From positions 55,990,121 to 56,054,120 of the forward strand of contig NW_024609880.1 in the NCBI RefSeq assembly GCF_016920785.2: a stretch of 64,000 bases of DNA. Reading direction: 5' to 3'. The stretch's first letter is position 1. The number at the start of each line of letters is the position of its first letter. Origin of the DNA: Ixodes scapularis. Lineage: Eukaryota; Arthropoda; Arachnida; Ixodida; Ixodidae. The translations under genes were made by a program, and so were the position numbers. Shown one piece after another: positions 11,159 through 22,832 of this stretch. The notes below the pieces were generated by a model. That model made no database searches. It was not told where the DNA came from and saw only the letters and a program-made list of their open reading frames with translations.

Positions 11159-14100
11159 GGTTTATAAAAACAAGTCCAAAACAAATAAAAACAATTCGAA
11201 ATTGAGTTTATGATGGGGCGGGCGCTTTATCACGGAGTATTTTGTCATGTTTCATAAGCTTTATTACTAGTCAGAAGAAAGCCACGCGAGCCGTATCACG
11301 TTGCAGACAGCTACTTCGGGTGTTTTTCAAGGAGCTCTAGAACTTTCCAACTGACATTTCGGTTGTTAATACATTTAAAAAAGTTTGGTACTCAGTCCTA
11401 AACATTTAATTTATTAGGCATAATTAAAAATACTCCACCTCTCACAAGACGTCTGACCAAAACATAAAGTTGGTTTCATTGGCGTAAAGTAAGCGTCTTT
11501 CATTTTTATGCTTGGTCATTAAAGATTCGCGAAAAGCATTCGCGACCTTATCTGTCAAGCCGCGTACGCGGACAGCGCGGCCTCCTCGGCGAGTTGTTCC
11601 CTCATTGAAGACGACAATGAACAAAAGGTACGATCAAAATCTTAATGCCTGAAGAAAGCGCGTTTAAAATAATTCTAAGAGTGTCAGTTGATTTTATTTC
11701 TACTATATTCAAATTTCAACACTTGTCGCAGGCAGCATGAAAGGAAGCACTGCACTCTTGGCGCAAACTAGTGCCCAGTCAACGGTCCTACACTCAAACA
11801 CGCATCACCACCCGACCTGTTTGAAAAATAAATAATTTACAGCACTTTTGGTAGAAAAAGCGAATTTTCTACTGAGCGTGATATTTTGTAGACCCAAAAG
11901 TCCTGTAGCCGAGATCGGTAGTTCATAGCTTCAGGAAGGCGAAGAACGACGGATGCATTATTTCCCGCGGAAGTACTGTTTTGACGTTGAATTCCACATA
12001 AAATTGTATTTGCACAAATAGTGGCACGATACCGAAAGTGCTTGATTACTTTTCTTTTAGAGACAACATAACAGGCATAATCTACAGATATTGCAGAATT
12101 TATTTTAATTGGCGTACAGCGCGAAAGACAAGTATGGACATAAAGAACACAATGGAGCTCTGCATTTCTACTGCATTTCTTTCTGTACTTGTAGAAAGTT
12201 AGTCCGCATGACTATATTAAAAAATTGACAAATCGTTTAAGCCTACCCCTTTTTATAGTTTTTTTTCATAGATTAATTAGGAATTGTGGCGAATCCCGGC
12301 TGGGTTCGGGTAAAGATCTCGCACGTGTTCAAGGACACATTTCGGCATGATTTCCCGCTTGGTGACGACGTTGACCTGGCCGCTGTTCCGCTTCTTTTCT
12401 AAGTAGGCGGGGAACGCCAGACGCCTAAATTAGCCAAGCAGCCCCAAAACTTGCGGCAATGCACCTTCCGAACTCCTGAGTTTTTTTTTGGAGATGGTCG
12501 CTGGCCTTCGCCCACCCTGACAGAGCCCCGAACAATTATGATGCAAGGGCTGCAGAGGCTATCTGGGCATTCCATTTCTTAATCAGCGAACAAATGGGAA
12601 CAGAAGAGAATGAAAACTTCGTAATACCTGCTGTCGTTTAATAAATGGCATAATGTGCTACTATTGCTAATTGCACTATTTTACGCGAAGAAAATTGTGA
12701 TTTTGCGGTTCAATCTCCGGGTATTTCCCGCTCTCCTTGCTGATACGCCAGATATTTGTCTGCTGTCGAGTTTTCAGTTAGATATGTTGACAGAAACTAA
12801 ATGCACGTTTGGCCACGAAGAAATTTTTTTCAAAGGCTGAAGATAGATGAAATATACCATAAACCGTTTCACTTTTTATGGAAGTTTGTTTTTACTATTC
12901 TTAGCAGTTTCAGCGAGGCGGCCGTCACTCTAGAAAACACCTGTAGTACGAACTTATATATTATGCCCCAGAAATGGTCAGACTGTGTCCCTCTGACTGC
13001 AATATCTTTGACTTGTAATTACTCATGATTATTACTTTGTACAAAAAAACAAAAAAAAAAAAAAACACAATAGTGATACAATCACTCTTCAGTGTGCCGT
13101 TGTTAGAACGACCAATTTTCAACTCTCTGGGTAGAGCTCAAAGTTCAGATAAAAATACCCATCTTTTTTTCTTTCTGCTGTGATGTTCAAGTTCCGTTCA
13201 CTCGAGATAAATATACCGTATACGGTGTTGTAGCGTATGTGGCCCACGCGGAAGTATCTGAATGTAAGAAAACTTGTTGTTGGGCTAGTTGGTGTTGACT
13301 ATCTGAGTGTGTTTTAGAGCTGCAGAAAAAGAGTAAAAAAAGAAAAAAAAAAAGGAGAAAAGCGAGCCAGCCCGAACCCTTCCGAGCTCATATCCAGCCG
13401 GCCTAACTAATCCCTGGTGTTTGGGATTGAAGCAGAGAACCTTGAAGGGTTACGGAGATTTTGTGGGGGGAACCGCTAAGCCCATTAGCACTCGTGCGAG
13501 AAGGCCGGAAAAAGCGAGAAGGAAAATAGAAGAGGAAAGGGGAGGAGGAAAAAAAGAAAAGAGGGGGAATCTTCTGCCACGCTGAAGAAAATTTTGAGCT
13601 CCCGCCTTTAAGGCATCTAGCATTGAAGTCTACCTGCTATCCTTCCAAATGGGAAGGATAGTGGATAGGCTTTCCAATCAAAGCCAATCAGAACTGGGCG
13701 TCGTTCTGCCGTCACCGCAACCCCTGCGCCAGAAGCAGACGACTTGCCCTTCACATTGACACCAATCCACAGGGGGCCGGCGGCAGAGCCCGGGACTGCG
13801 CGTGCCGTCTCGTGCTCGGCTCGCGCAGACCCAAATCAAGGTTGCCGCAAGCAGAAAAAGACTATGATGCTTTAGTCGCACCGCTCATACGTCACAAAAA
13901 TGACACCATGTTTGCTTCTTGTTTACTTCATGTTCATACATACACGAGCTCCGAACATGTCTGCAGAGGGTTTTTCAAGACCAACGTCACAGGAATGTCA
14001 TGTAAGAAAGAAACATCCCTCGGGCAGTGTCTCCAGACTTCTTTTTTTGTGTATTAGAAGTTCCACCACGGCCTGAAGGTGCCTCAATGCACCGTGGCAG

Positions 14101-14250
14101 CGGTAACATAGCAAATGAAACTGGCTCGTGATATCGGGCTATTATAAAAAAAGAAAAAGATAACAAGCGTATGACGGCCACTATGCCTGTTCTGTATTTT
14201 CAGACTCAGCGCGCATTTTTCTATACGCAGGCATAACAAAGCCAAGGTAG
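11001..14250. other. AT-rich stretch without a recognised gene
   Basis: Contains a 32-bp T run at 11125-11156 and A-rich tracts near 13045 and 13335. No exon with credible borders or a known domain is visible. A segment around 13720-14130 resembles 31490-31680 (AGACTA...GCAGCGGT blocks) and is probably a diverged transposon. Confidence 0.4.
11125..11156. repeat. Poly-T homopolymer (~32 bp)
   Basis: Uninterrupted T run. Confidence 0.9.
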
Positions 14251-14254
14251 AACG

Positions 14255-14620
14255 GCCCGGATTGCAAGTAATCGAATTACTCGTAATTGATTACATCTTG
14301 GAGTATTTTTTTAATTACTTTATTACAATTTATTAGGAGGTAGCGCATGCGCAGTTCGTATCGGAGGGCACATCGTATCGTATCGGATGTGCAATAACGG
14401 TTCCCTAAAACTCTCTAATAGACGGTACAAAAAAACCGTTTTCGAACCGGCATAAAGAATTGTCGCTTCGAAAATATGAGGTCATCGGAAGAGTAACTTG
14501 GGTACTTCCTTTAAGTAATGGCCAATTAGTTTTCCTTTCAATTAATCGAGTAATATAATTGAATACTCTTTAACCATGAGTAATTGTATTCGATTGCTGT
14601 GTTTGAGTAACTTGTACAAG
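14255..14620. mobile_element. Probable hAT-type MITE remnant
   Basis: The left side carries AAGTAATCGAATTACTCGTA and ATTGATTACATC. The right side carries the inverted style ATTAATCGAGTAATATAATT. The GTAATCGATTAC theme is typical of hAT ends. A ~150-bp GC-richer block in between (with GCGCATGCGCAG) may be a later insertion. Limits and target duplication are not resolved. Confidence 0.45.
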
Positions 14621-14900
14621 ACTGATACGAACACACCTCGTTAGCAACCACACGGCGATGTCCTATACCACCATCAACAAACAGACTCGAGTAAGAATGC
14701 TCAAGATGCAAAAGACTACTACTTCCATAAAACTGTCATCGAGCGCGTTGCATTCGGTGAACATGTGGGCCAGGAGCGGAGCGCGTATGGATTTTGCTTC
14801 CCACTGACTCCCATAATGAACAACGTGTCAATAAACGCCGCGATGACGCGTTTCGAGATTTGTAATAAGTCGTAGAAGAATCTGGAGTTGGGAAAGTTGG

Positions 14901-15026
14901 TACATCTTAGATTCGAAAAGTGCCAGAAAACAAGGACAACGGAAGGAATAGGCGAAACGATGCGCATCGTTTCGTCTATTCCTTCCGTTGTCCTTGCTTT
15001 CTGGCACTTTTCGAATCTAAGATGTA
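14901..15026. repeat. 126-bp near-perfect palindrome
   Basis: Arms 14901-14963 and 14964-15026 are 63 bp each and complementary at 61 of 63 positions, with no spacer (centre GATGC|GCATC). An exon-like minus-strand frame (14719-14967) runs into it from the left. Confidence 0.9.
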
Positions 15027-15634
15027 ATAAGTCTGGTGCGGCATAAGCCTATCACCATTTCTTTTTCTGTTTTCAAGATGAGTGTCTGCTATAATCATAA
15101 TGAATTATAGACAGATGTCGTTGAACTTTAATCAACTTTAACCGATGAAGATGTTGTAAATTGAAAAAAAAAAAACACAAAATAAAAGTAGGAGAGGCGC
15201 AGAGCCAACGCGGGCCTGCGGAAAGCAAACAACATCTCACATGCTGAAGACGGCGGCAGCCGGCGAGGCCCAGGGACCAGCGCGCCAACGCCGGAAAGAA
15301 ATAGACTTCCGAGTCGGTTGAACGTTCTAAGCGACACCGTTTACTCAAAGAGCTGGAGCACGGGGCCTTACACCCTGAAGGTAGGGGTGGACAACCTGGC
15401 GCCAGGGGCAGCAATGATGGCCGGTGACGCCATCTAGGTTGTGTAGACTTCACTAAACAAAAAATGAAATACTACAGATGACCCCCATGTTGACCTCATT
15501 GCTGACGTATTCGAGTTCTCACAGTGCAACTGAACAAGTCCTGCAATGCATAGGATTTGCAGCACTTGCAAAGCCTATGCTTAAATGAAAGAAAAACCTT
15601 TTTTTCTTCTTTTGTGTGTGTGTGCGTGGGGGCC

Positions 15635-15733
15635 GGGGGGGGGGGGGGGGGGGGGGGTTGCGTCTTCAGGCGGCGAAAAACAAATGCAAACAAATTTGTC
15701 TCACACTAAAAAAAAAAAAAAAAAAAAAAAAAA
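15635..15733. repeat. Poly-G (23) and poly-A (26) tracts
   Basis: G run at 15635-15657 and A run at 15708-15733. The glycine-rich and proline-rich frames nearby arise from these. Confidence 0.9.
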
Positions 15734-15915
15734 CACTGACGAAGAGAGCTCAGTTTTGGTTTACGCATCCCGAACATCTTTTGTCTTTGTTTCTTCGGTT
15801 GTGTTTCAAAATATATTGTGTACTGGAGATTGTGCGTCGCGTATTTAAACCAATTGGTCACAATATAAAGTAGTTATGGCAGCAAGACCAACTCATCAAA
15901 AAAAAATTTTTTTGC

Positions 15916-15945
15916 CCCCCCCCCCCCCAAAAAAAAAAAAAAATA
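15916..15945. repeat. Adjacent C and A homopolymers
   Basis: A run of about 14 C followed directly by about 15 A, preceded by A7-T7. Confidence 0.85.
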
Positions 15946-16474
15946 TAATTTTGGGGAGGCGATTTTTCTTGGTCAACTAAAAAACAAAACTACACATCTC
16001 CACTTCTACTCCAAACCCAAGTAAAATGACAGTAAGAATACCTTGATGTAGTACAAAACGCCGCCGAAGACCTAGCAAGTGAGGCGTCTAATCATCATAA
16101 CGCAACTCACTTCTTATTTTAAATTCCCACTCTCCGCGTTGCGAAAAAGAGGTGTATGAAAGGAACACTCTAGGCCTGTATCTTTGCCTGGGACACTGGT
16201 GCACGGAGGGTTTTCTCCGCAACGATCGGCGTCCTTCCGGCCCACTTCAACAATTTTCAAGATAACTTGCCGCACGTTGTCAAAAAGCTTGCGAGAGAAT
16301 ATGGTCGTTTCTTTTGATTGGAGTAGGCGAGACGGAAAGGGAGTGTACCAACGATCCTCCGCTTGTTTATGTGCGTGACAGCTTAAGCCAGTGACAGCGC
16401 ACCCTCAAAAAGACCGAGCGCCGCGACAATGCACTTTTGGCCACTGCTTGGTTCGCGTCCTAAAAAGTGGTCCC

Positions 16475-16502
16475 GTCTGATCGATGACGTCATCGATCAG
16501 AC
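16475..16502. promoter_or_regulatory. 28-bp perfect palindrome containing a CRE octamer
   Basis: GTCTGATCGATGAC followed by its exact complement, with TGACGTCA at the centre. A half copy of the same sequence follows at 16512-16532. A bZIP (CREB/ATF) site is possible, but function is an inference. Confidence 0.45.
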
Positions 16503-16608
16503 GTCATCTTTCCGTCTGATCGATGACGTCATAAAAGTGTCACGCCTTCTCTAATCAGAATCCTGGCGGCGTCACGGCAGTGGGAGTGGACGTCTCAGAC
16601 GCCTGTTC

Positions 16609-16797
16609 ATGCTGCAGGCAATCCTGCTTGGTAGTCCACAAGCTTCGGCAACCATGGGGTTGGGACGCCGTGACGACAGCGACCCGCTGGCGTACTGCCG
16701 TGCTTTTCCAGAACTTCTACACCAGGATCGCGACATCTGCCAGCGCGACACTCCGGCTCTTGTGACGTCATCCGTCGCCAATTTGGATCCACTTTAG
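16609..16797 (+). pseudogene. Wnt-like N-terminal fragment, tentative
   Basis: The frame contains YCRAFPELLHQDRDIC and then QRDTPALVTSSV. This resembles the early Wnt signature (C-x3-PGL-x3-Q-x3-C-x3-P). An acceptor-like CATGCTGCAG lies at 16618. The frame then stops at 16795-16797 without the usual G-A-x4-EC-x2-QF segment. It could be one exon of a Wnt gene, a retained fragment, or coincidence. No other Wnt cysteine-rich exon is seen on this strand. Confidence 0.3.
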
Positions 16798-17740
16798 AAA
16801 CATGGATGGGATTGGACGACAAACACACCAGCTGGAGACGCGATTCAGACACCGTACCTGCGGCTGAGCGAAGTCAACAGGATCAAGTTTTGTTGCCAAT
16901 CGAGGTTCTGATAGCGCACTTGATCCTACCAACCTTGGCTCCTACGAAATATTAACATATTTACCCGGCAGAGTGTTTATGAAAATGGTGGATTGTTTGT
17001 ACAAAGAAGTCCCCGTTAACTGCCTGGTAGGTCAAGACTTTAACAGAAAAAATGCCATACGATAACTTCAAGAATGAGAAAACAGCTCTATAAAAAAAAA
17101 TCTTAAATTATCTTAAAGAAAACACATTTGTATGCTGTTTCATGCCGCTGGCATTACAAAGAGTGGGCATATGCTATCCGAACGGTTCGCTTCTGTTGGA
17201 AAAACTGACCATATCGTTTTTTTTTTAAACACTTAATTACACATTTTCTGCAACACCGCACAGATCTTGAACCGTAGAGCCTACTGTTTACAATTCCCGA
17301 CCGACGAAAGTAGTTTTCACCATCATCCCCTCGAGGCACCAGGGATCCAATTTCGGTTCCGGGTGAGATCAAGAGCATTAGCGCCTGCTGATTGGATCTG
17401 GCCTCATAATTTTCTCCTAGTCGCGCCTACATGAGCAGTGAGAAAAGTTTTGACCAGTTCGCGAGTCTCCATCGGGCAGTATTTTGTTGAAAACTCGCGC
17501 TAATGAGGGGATAGGTCTCGGAGTCTCCGATGTGTTTGTCGTAAGTATCCTGTATCCGCCGCTTGACGTCAGCTAGCGTATAGGGTAACAGAACTATTTG
17601 AGATCGACAAAGGAAACCAGTCGCTTCCAAAGTGAAATAGTAGACGATCACGATTTCTGCCTGTGTCTGATACAGTTCGCCATCGCACTCGGTTTGTAGC
17701 AGATGATACTCTTTTTTTCTGCGGTTCCGTAAAGTTGAGG

Positions 17741-18005
17741 TTACACTGCAAGTACAGCATACAAAGGACAGTCTGCAGATACTGTCAAGTCGTGTAGTTT
17801 TTTCTTTATGAAGATCTTGTCACGTAAGTCGTACGAAAACTGTATACAAACGAACACCGCGTCTTTCGTATGCATGGTGTATGAGATGTATGACTTCGGA
17901 TTGGGCAGATGAGGTACGGCGTTTTCCCGTTTTGTATTCATCCGCGAAGGACGCTTCGGAGCAGGCAAATCCCGTTGTTCACTCGCGTCAGCAGACGAGA
18001 GGCGT
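17741..18005 (-). CDS. C16orf89-like protein, last coding exon
   Basis: Acceptor TTCGCAG at 18006-18012 (minus strand). It is phase 2 and so compatible with the exon ending at 19340. Key residues are RMNTKRENAVPHLPNPKSY and then YTMHTKDAVFVCIQFSYDLR. These correspond to the basic RR-x-KRRE stretch and the H-x-T-x-VA helix near the C-terminus of C16orf89/UPF0764 proteins. It ends at a stop at 17741-17743. The acceptor is moderate, and an alternative phase-0 acceptor (CCGAAG) exists 50 bases downstream. Confidence 0.6.
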
Positions 18006-19339
18006 CTGCGAACGATAAGCCGGTTCGCTCCGTGGCAGGAAAATCAGATCTCGCGCTCGCGCTAACCAAAATCGGACCCCAGGTGCTTGGGCTAAATGAA
18101 CAAACTCTTCTCTGAGTTTTCATTTCTCGTCTTTTAGTAATGTGCCATTTTTATCGTCGATCGTCGGGGTTTTAGAGGTAAACGTGACCTTTTATTTAGA
18201 CGAACCACGCTGCGCATGATGCCTGTAGAGAAGCTATAGCGCTCTTCAACTGAGTAGAAACTTGAGTCCAGTAGTCATAGTTATGGCGCCTAGGATTGTC
18301 TTGTGAAACCTACAGTCGTCTGAAAATGAACAGAGGGAAAGAGCAAAGACCACGTGGTAAAGATCGGCGCTATTGTGTTTTCAGTATAGGTCTACCACAG
18401 CAAAAAGTACGACATAAAATGAAGAACAGGTTCTCACCTTTTAGAAAAATCTCAGATCGTTTGTTTCTGAGCAAAGGAAAATGGTTTTCAACTGAAAAGA
18501 AAGAAAAATAATCTACTATAATTAATCCAGTTGTTCGAGGAGACCGGCGGCTGCGCTGGGCCATTTTGTTTACTTCGTTGTTGAGGCAGTACACACTCTT
18601 GAAACACCCTATCCTATGAATCGTTGAATGGACGCAGTAAAACCTTACCTGAATGCGTATTCTAGATTCTAGAGCATTTGGTTTCCAATAGTATTTGCTC
18701 CCTTTATCCAATGCAGTGTAAATCGATATGGTTAACAGCATTCCAACTCAACTAGGTAGCTTTCCTTCGTAGCAATAAACAGTCTAAAATGACTTCATTC
18801 AGTCACTCGGTGTTGAGTACCGCATTGTATGCCTGCTGCCATGAGCACGCGTTTTTGTTTTTATACGTAAAATGTTTAGTGAAATGTTTGCGTGTATGAA
18901 GAACGAGAAAGGAAAAGGAAGGACCTGTGAAAAAACTTTCTGTTCATCCCTGCCATAATCCCTCCCTTGGTCTTACAGTATTCCTAAATAAATAAAAGAT
19001 AAAGAATAAAAGCAAGCTAAAGAAGGAATGTGAATGAAGAAATGACGCGTGGGAGTGAAGACAAATGTATAATTCCTGGTGAGTCTACCCACATCTGACT
19101 CTCCCAGGCGCTCTTCTAGGCTTCGTTGCCACCGAAGAAGTTCTAACTCATTTTGGCTTTTCCGTAAACATGTGATCAATCCATCGATTACAGGTAACTC
19201 GTCAGACTGAACCAACAAGGTCAGTCCGAACTGGCAGCGTTGTATGGCGAGCCACGCAACGTATTATACGGAAGACAACGCGAATCCGCGTTGCAACCGG
19301 TGGTACAAAACAAGCGAGGTACACAAACTCCTCTCACAC

Positions 19340-19463
19340 GCTCTCTGAGGGTCCCAGTCTCTGTGGTCGCTGAAGCAGCCGTCCTCTCTTTCCCAAGACT
19401 GGATCGTCCGGATCCACTCCGGCCGGTAGAAGTCTGGGAATCCGGCCATTCCGCAGAATCCAA
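19340..19463 (-). CDS. C16orf89-like protein, exon 6 of those visible
   Basis: Acceptor TATGCCTCCGCAG. Two bases complete the isoleucine codon started in the upstream exon. The exon then reads GFCGMAGFPDFYRPEWI and RTIQSWEREDGCF, the most conserved segment of the C16orf89/UPF0764 family (FCG-M-GF-x-DFY, W, GCF). The 3' border is less certain. GC|GTGTGA (phase 2) fits the next exon; GTGAGA two bases further would give phase 1. Confidence 0.85.
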
Positions 19464-19781
19464 CTGCGGAGGCATAGAACGGAATGCGGGAGCGTCACCT
19501 GATGGCTCCCAACTCACGCTTTTTTTTTTTCTTTTCTTCTTGTATGTAGCATTAAGTGTATAAGATAAAGAGAACCGCGTTGTTCTGACCGCAAAAATTA
19601 AACTACGCACAACTGTACGATCAGTTTCCGCCCGAATGTAGTGCTAGTGGTCCGGACCAGAGGCCAAAGTTTCGGGAGTAGCCTTTAACTTGTATTAAAA
19701 GTCACCGGCAAAGTATTGACGATATTCAGTTAGAAAATAGGGTGCGTTCTCGCGGTATAGCGTTACGCTTTGATCTCCGCG

Positions 19782-19949
19782 TCAGGCACGTAGCCAGAGG
19801 GGGGGCCCATAAGGCCGCCCCCCCCCCCCCTAATCTTACATTTTACTGGGACCTCCTCTCCCCCCCTCCCCCTCATACAGCATTTTGTCATGGGCGGCGG
19901 CCTCCCCCCCCCCCCCCCCCCCCGAAACAAAATCTTGGCTATGTGCCTG
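19782..19949. mobile_element. MITE with C-rich inner ends
   Basis: The left end TCAGGCACGTAGCCAGAGGG and the right end TTGGCTATGTGCCTGC are inverted. The interior is three C-rich blocks separated by CATTTTACTGGGACC-type sequence. It lies just outside exon 6, in the intron. Confidence 0.65.
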
Positions 19950-20342
19950 CTCCGTGTACTCGCTCCATCCGTTCCTTGGTCCCCATTTCCTCAATGATAA
20001 CTTCCCCAAATAGTTTGTAATTTTTTTCTTAAATTAAGTTATCGTAAATCTTAAAACTTTGACATCAGGTCCCAAACGCTTTTTGCGATCGGACGTTGAG
20101 CGTACGGTGATGCGTAGTTTATTTTGGAGGCAAGAATAACGCTTCTGTTTTCTTCCAAATACCCATTAGGTCGCTTCAAGAGCGCTCAATTAAATACACG
20201 CGAGCATATCTTGAGGCAAGCATGGAGATCATCTCACTAGTAATGAGGTATAGGGGCTTGGAGAAGGGAAGGGACGATGCACGGACGTTGTTTTCTCGGT
20301 GGTATTCAACAAACCCACCAAATATTTCGTCCCAATACTCAC

Positions 20343-20499
20343 TTTGTTCGATGAAGAGATCCTGTAGAGTTTCCGGAAAGCCCTCGTCCTTCGCGTTGAG
20401 GGCATCCCTCATGACGTTACTGCACGTCTTGATCAAGAAGCTTTTGAGACCTCCCTGATGCTCAGCGAGTAGCGATAAAAGACGGTCCCGGCATTCGCT
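20343..20499 (-). CDS. C16orf89-like protein, exon 5 of those visible
   Basis: Acceptor TTGGTTCGTTACAG, phase 0 as required by the preceding exon. It encodes SECRDRLLSLLAEHQGGLKS and later GFPETLQDLFIEQ. The strong donor A|GTGAGT leaves one base that joins the next exon to give Ile. The final Q-D-L-F-I-E-Q corresponds to the conserved RD-x-F-M-E/Q of the family. Confidence 0.85.
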
Positions 20500-20795
20500 C
20501 TGTAACGAACCAAGAAAACCGAGGCACCGCAGACCCAGACAACTGTAAAAAAATACAACACTGCACATTTCTTTTTTTTTTTTTTTACTTGGCAGAGTTG
20601 GAGTATTTAAATTGTTTTTATACGGCCTCTTTGCTACTCGGAAACACTATTTAATTTACTAATTGTTCAAAAATAATGAATAATGAACTACTTATAAATA
20701 GTTGTATTTCATTTTTAAGACAATCGTTAGTTTCGATGCCTATTTTATAGTTTTGTTGTTCAGAGGCAGAAACAATTACATGAAAAAGATGTTTG

Positions 20796-20905
20796 GTGCA
20801 CAGATTTCGGCAAACTACTTTTTTATTTTTAAATATGATACAATAGCTTTTTTTGTATAAAATATAGATTGATAGTAACTAGCCGAAATCTGTGCAAACG
20901 TTTCT
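20796..20905. repeat. Short inverted repeat around an AT-rich loop
   Basis: GGTGCACAGATTTCGGC (20794-20810) and GCCGAAATCTGTGC (20882-20895) are inverted. Possibly a small MITE remnant. Confidence 0.5.
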
Positions 20906-21063
20906 ATTCTAGGAGAGAAAAATAAAGATGCTATAATCCTCAAGATAATACATACACATTTTTGTTTTGAAGAGAAGACTCCATAAATGCCTTAACCGAG
21001 CGCGCAATCTAAGAAGACGATTTAAAGCTACGAAACGAGAAAATGCATTTGCATTTTCCTTGT

Positions 21064-21410
21064 CTCAATCTGGATGAGCGCCGCGCCGGCGTGTGGTCGC
21101 GTATCACTACTGCGGGGTGCACGTTAGAGACCTTAGGCTAGCGTTTGTATTGTACTTACTAAATTTCTTATCTGTTATCGGTGACAGGTCAAGAAGTAGT
21201 GGAAGCTCCTCCCACCATTTTTTCACTTTAGCAGAGCGAACGCTGGAGAGGAGGTCGCCTCCTCTCCATGGCGTTCGCTTTGCTATAGTGGAAAGAGGTG
21301 GGAGGAGCTTCTACTTCGTTCTTGACATATCATCGACTATACAGCTGCGAGAAAAGTCGCCCGTTGAGGCAGACTAACTTCAATGGTGCCTGAACATATA
21401 TAAATACTTT
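21064..21410 (+). mobile_element. tRNA-SINE 3' part, interrupted by a foldback
   Basis: Matches the body of the SINEs at 34.6 and 43.9 kb: ATCTGGATGAGCGCC, ACGTTAGAGACC, then TCGCCCGTTGAGGCAGAC. It is interrupted between about 21171 and 21345 by sequence that includes the foldback at 21188-21326. The head with box A is missing. Confidence 0.7.
21188..21326. mobile_element. Foldback MITE, 139 bp, inside a SINE
   Basis: The arms fold on each other almost throughout. GTCAAGAAGTAGTGGAAGCT pairs with AGCTTCTACTTCGTTCTTGAC-type sequence, and GGAGAGGAGG with CCTCCTCTCC, leaving a loop of only a few bases near 21254. Confidence 0.75.
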
Positions 21411-22462
21411 ACTTCCGAAGTGCGTCAACAAGTTTCGGGAAGGACAGATTGAAAGAAAACGCTCGCTTTTATCCTCGGAACTGCACCGCTACGACTAAGT
21501 TTCTTTGACAGTGGCGTTGCGTGTAAGCTACTTCGATCGCAAGCTTTGTGCCCTCGCTAACACAAGTGTGAACGCTCATGCACGCGCAACCAAAGCACCG
21601 CGGAAGCCAATGAGCTTGCGCTGAAGGCGCAGCTTCTAGACTCAGCTTAAAGGGACACTGACAGGGCATTTATGCTCGTCGAGGTTTTTAGTTGTACGTC
21701 ACATATGAGAGCCCAACTACCCAGAACAGAATTTGCGGCTCGAAATTCGGTTTCTTTCCGCCCGAAAACCGCCGATCGAGAACTGGCCGGTTTGAGTCGC
21801 GCTCGCTGTCTTTTCCGTGGTCACGGGCCGTTTTCTTAGGTTTAGACGCGACCACCAAATTTAATCAAAGTCGTGGGTCATTGAAGGCACACAGTCAATA
21901 TCAAAAATAGAAAAAAAAAATATGAAACCCATTTTTGTGGCGTCCAAAAAGCTGCAAATACCTTGATTAAAAAAAAAAAAAAAGAAAAGGTGGCACAGAC
22001 AACTGGAAGCATTCTGTGCGTTCACTGCACAATTCTCAACATGGCGTCGTTTCGCGTATCGTGGGACTAGCGGATTGTAGCGGACGACGGGCGTTGGACC
22101 TCTACTTCAGAACTGTCGTTCACGGTACCCACGAATTCTGTCTTTCTTCGAAAGAGAAACTTTGGACCGATCAAAAGAACTGATATTCATCCCGTACGAC
22201 ACGCCCGACCAGCAAGCCGATTGCACGAAGACGTCGCCGAGCCATCGTCCCTTCTCGTGACTGAAGACATCGCTCGCTCAAACGTCAAGCACGAAGTGCG
22301 TACTTCGAGTTGAATACGCACGCGTACGGTTTCTTTACGAGGTGCGCATGTGGCATGTGCATGGTGCTGCCCGACTTCAAGCCGGGAGTGCATGTATTGA
22401 AGGGAAATCGGCGTCAAACTTCTGACATACAGCCTACCCGCCGCATTACTACGTACGATTGA

Positions 22463-22553
22463 GTCCCTTCAGTAGCTAAGTGGAAAGAAGTCTGCTTCAC
22501 ACGCAGAGGGCACGGATTCGATCCCTGGTGTGGGTTCGATCCCTGGTGTGTCA
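22463..22553 (+). tRNA. tRNA-Val(CAC)-like sequence with duplicated T arm, probably a pseudogene or SINE head
   Basis: A-box-like AGTAGCTAAGTGGAA, anticodon arm TCTGC-TTCACAC-GCAGA (anticodon CAC), then a T arm GGATTCGATCCCTGGTGTG. The T arm is repeated immediately as GGTTCGATCCCTGGTGTG. The D arm is one base short of canonical, and the extra T arm is incompatible with a normal tRNA. Confidence 0.55.
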
Positions 22554-22592
22554 AGCATTTTGCGATGTTTACATTTCTTTCTCTTACAATTA

Positions 22593-22832
22593 TCACTGAA
22601 AAAAAAAACAATTGTTGTGGACGATACGTCGCTGAACTAAATGATATGGGATTCCATTTTTGACACCTGCGAACTCAATGTAGTCACTTTCCACAAAATG
22701 CAAGGAGCATATGAATCGGCTAGCGTCCGCTTTCCGAGCTTCGCGTAACTGTTTTCCAGGAATTGCAGCCAGCCATTGATCCCGATCCCGTTGATCTTTC
22801 GGAAACTTGTGCACACTGCCGCACATTGCCAC
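22593..22832 (-). pseudogene. Degenerate THAP-domain fragment
   Basis: The minus-strand frame reads CGSVHKFPKDQRDRDQWLAA, a spacer, then FICSLHFVESDYIEF. This is the THAP pattern H-x-FP-x-D...W...ICS-x-HF-x2-D. Only one cysteine of the N-terminal C-x(2-4)-C pair is visible, and no AVPT box follows. The fragment is therefore partial or split. It lies within the TTAA-flanked element, as expected for a decayed THAP transposase. Confidence 0.7.

Noticed and set aside
13380..13500. Box-B-like GCTTCAATCCC on the minus strand as a tRNA or SINE
   Set aside because: No pairing stems or box A at proper spacing; too degenerate to call.
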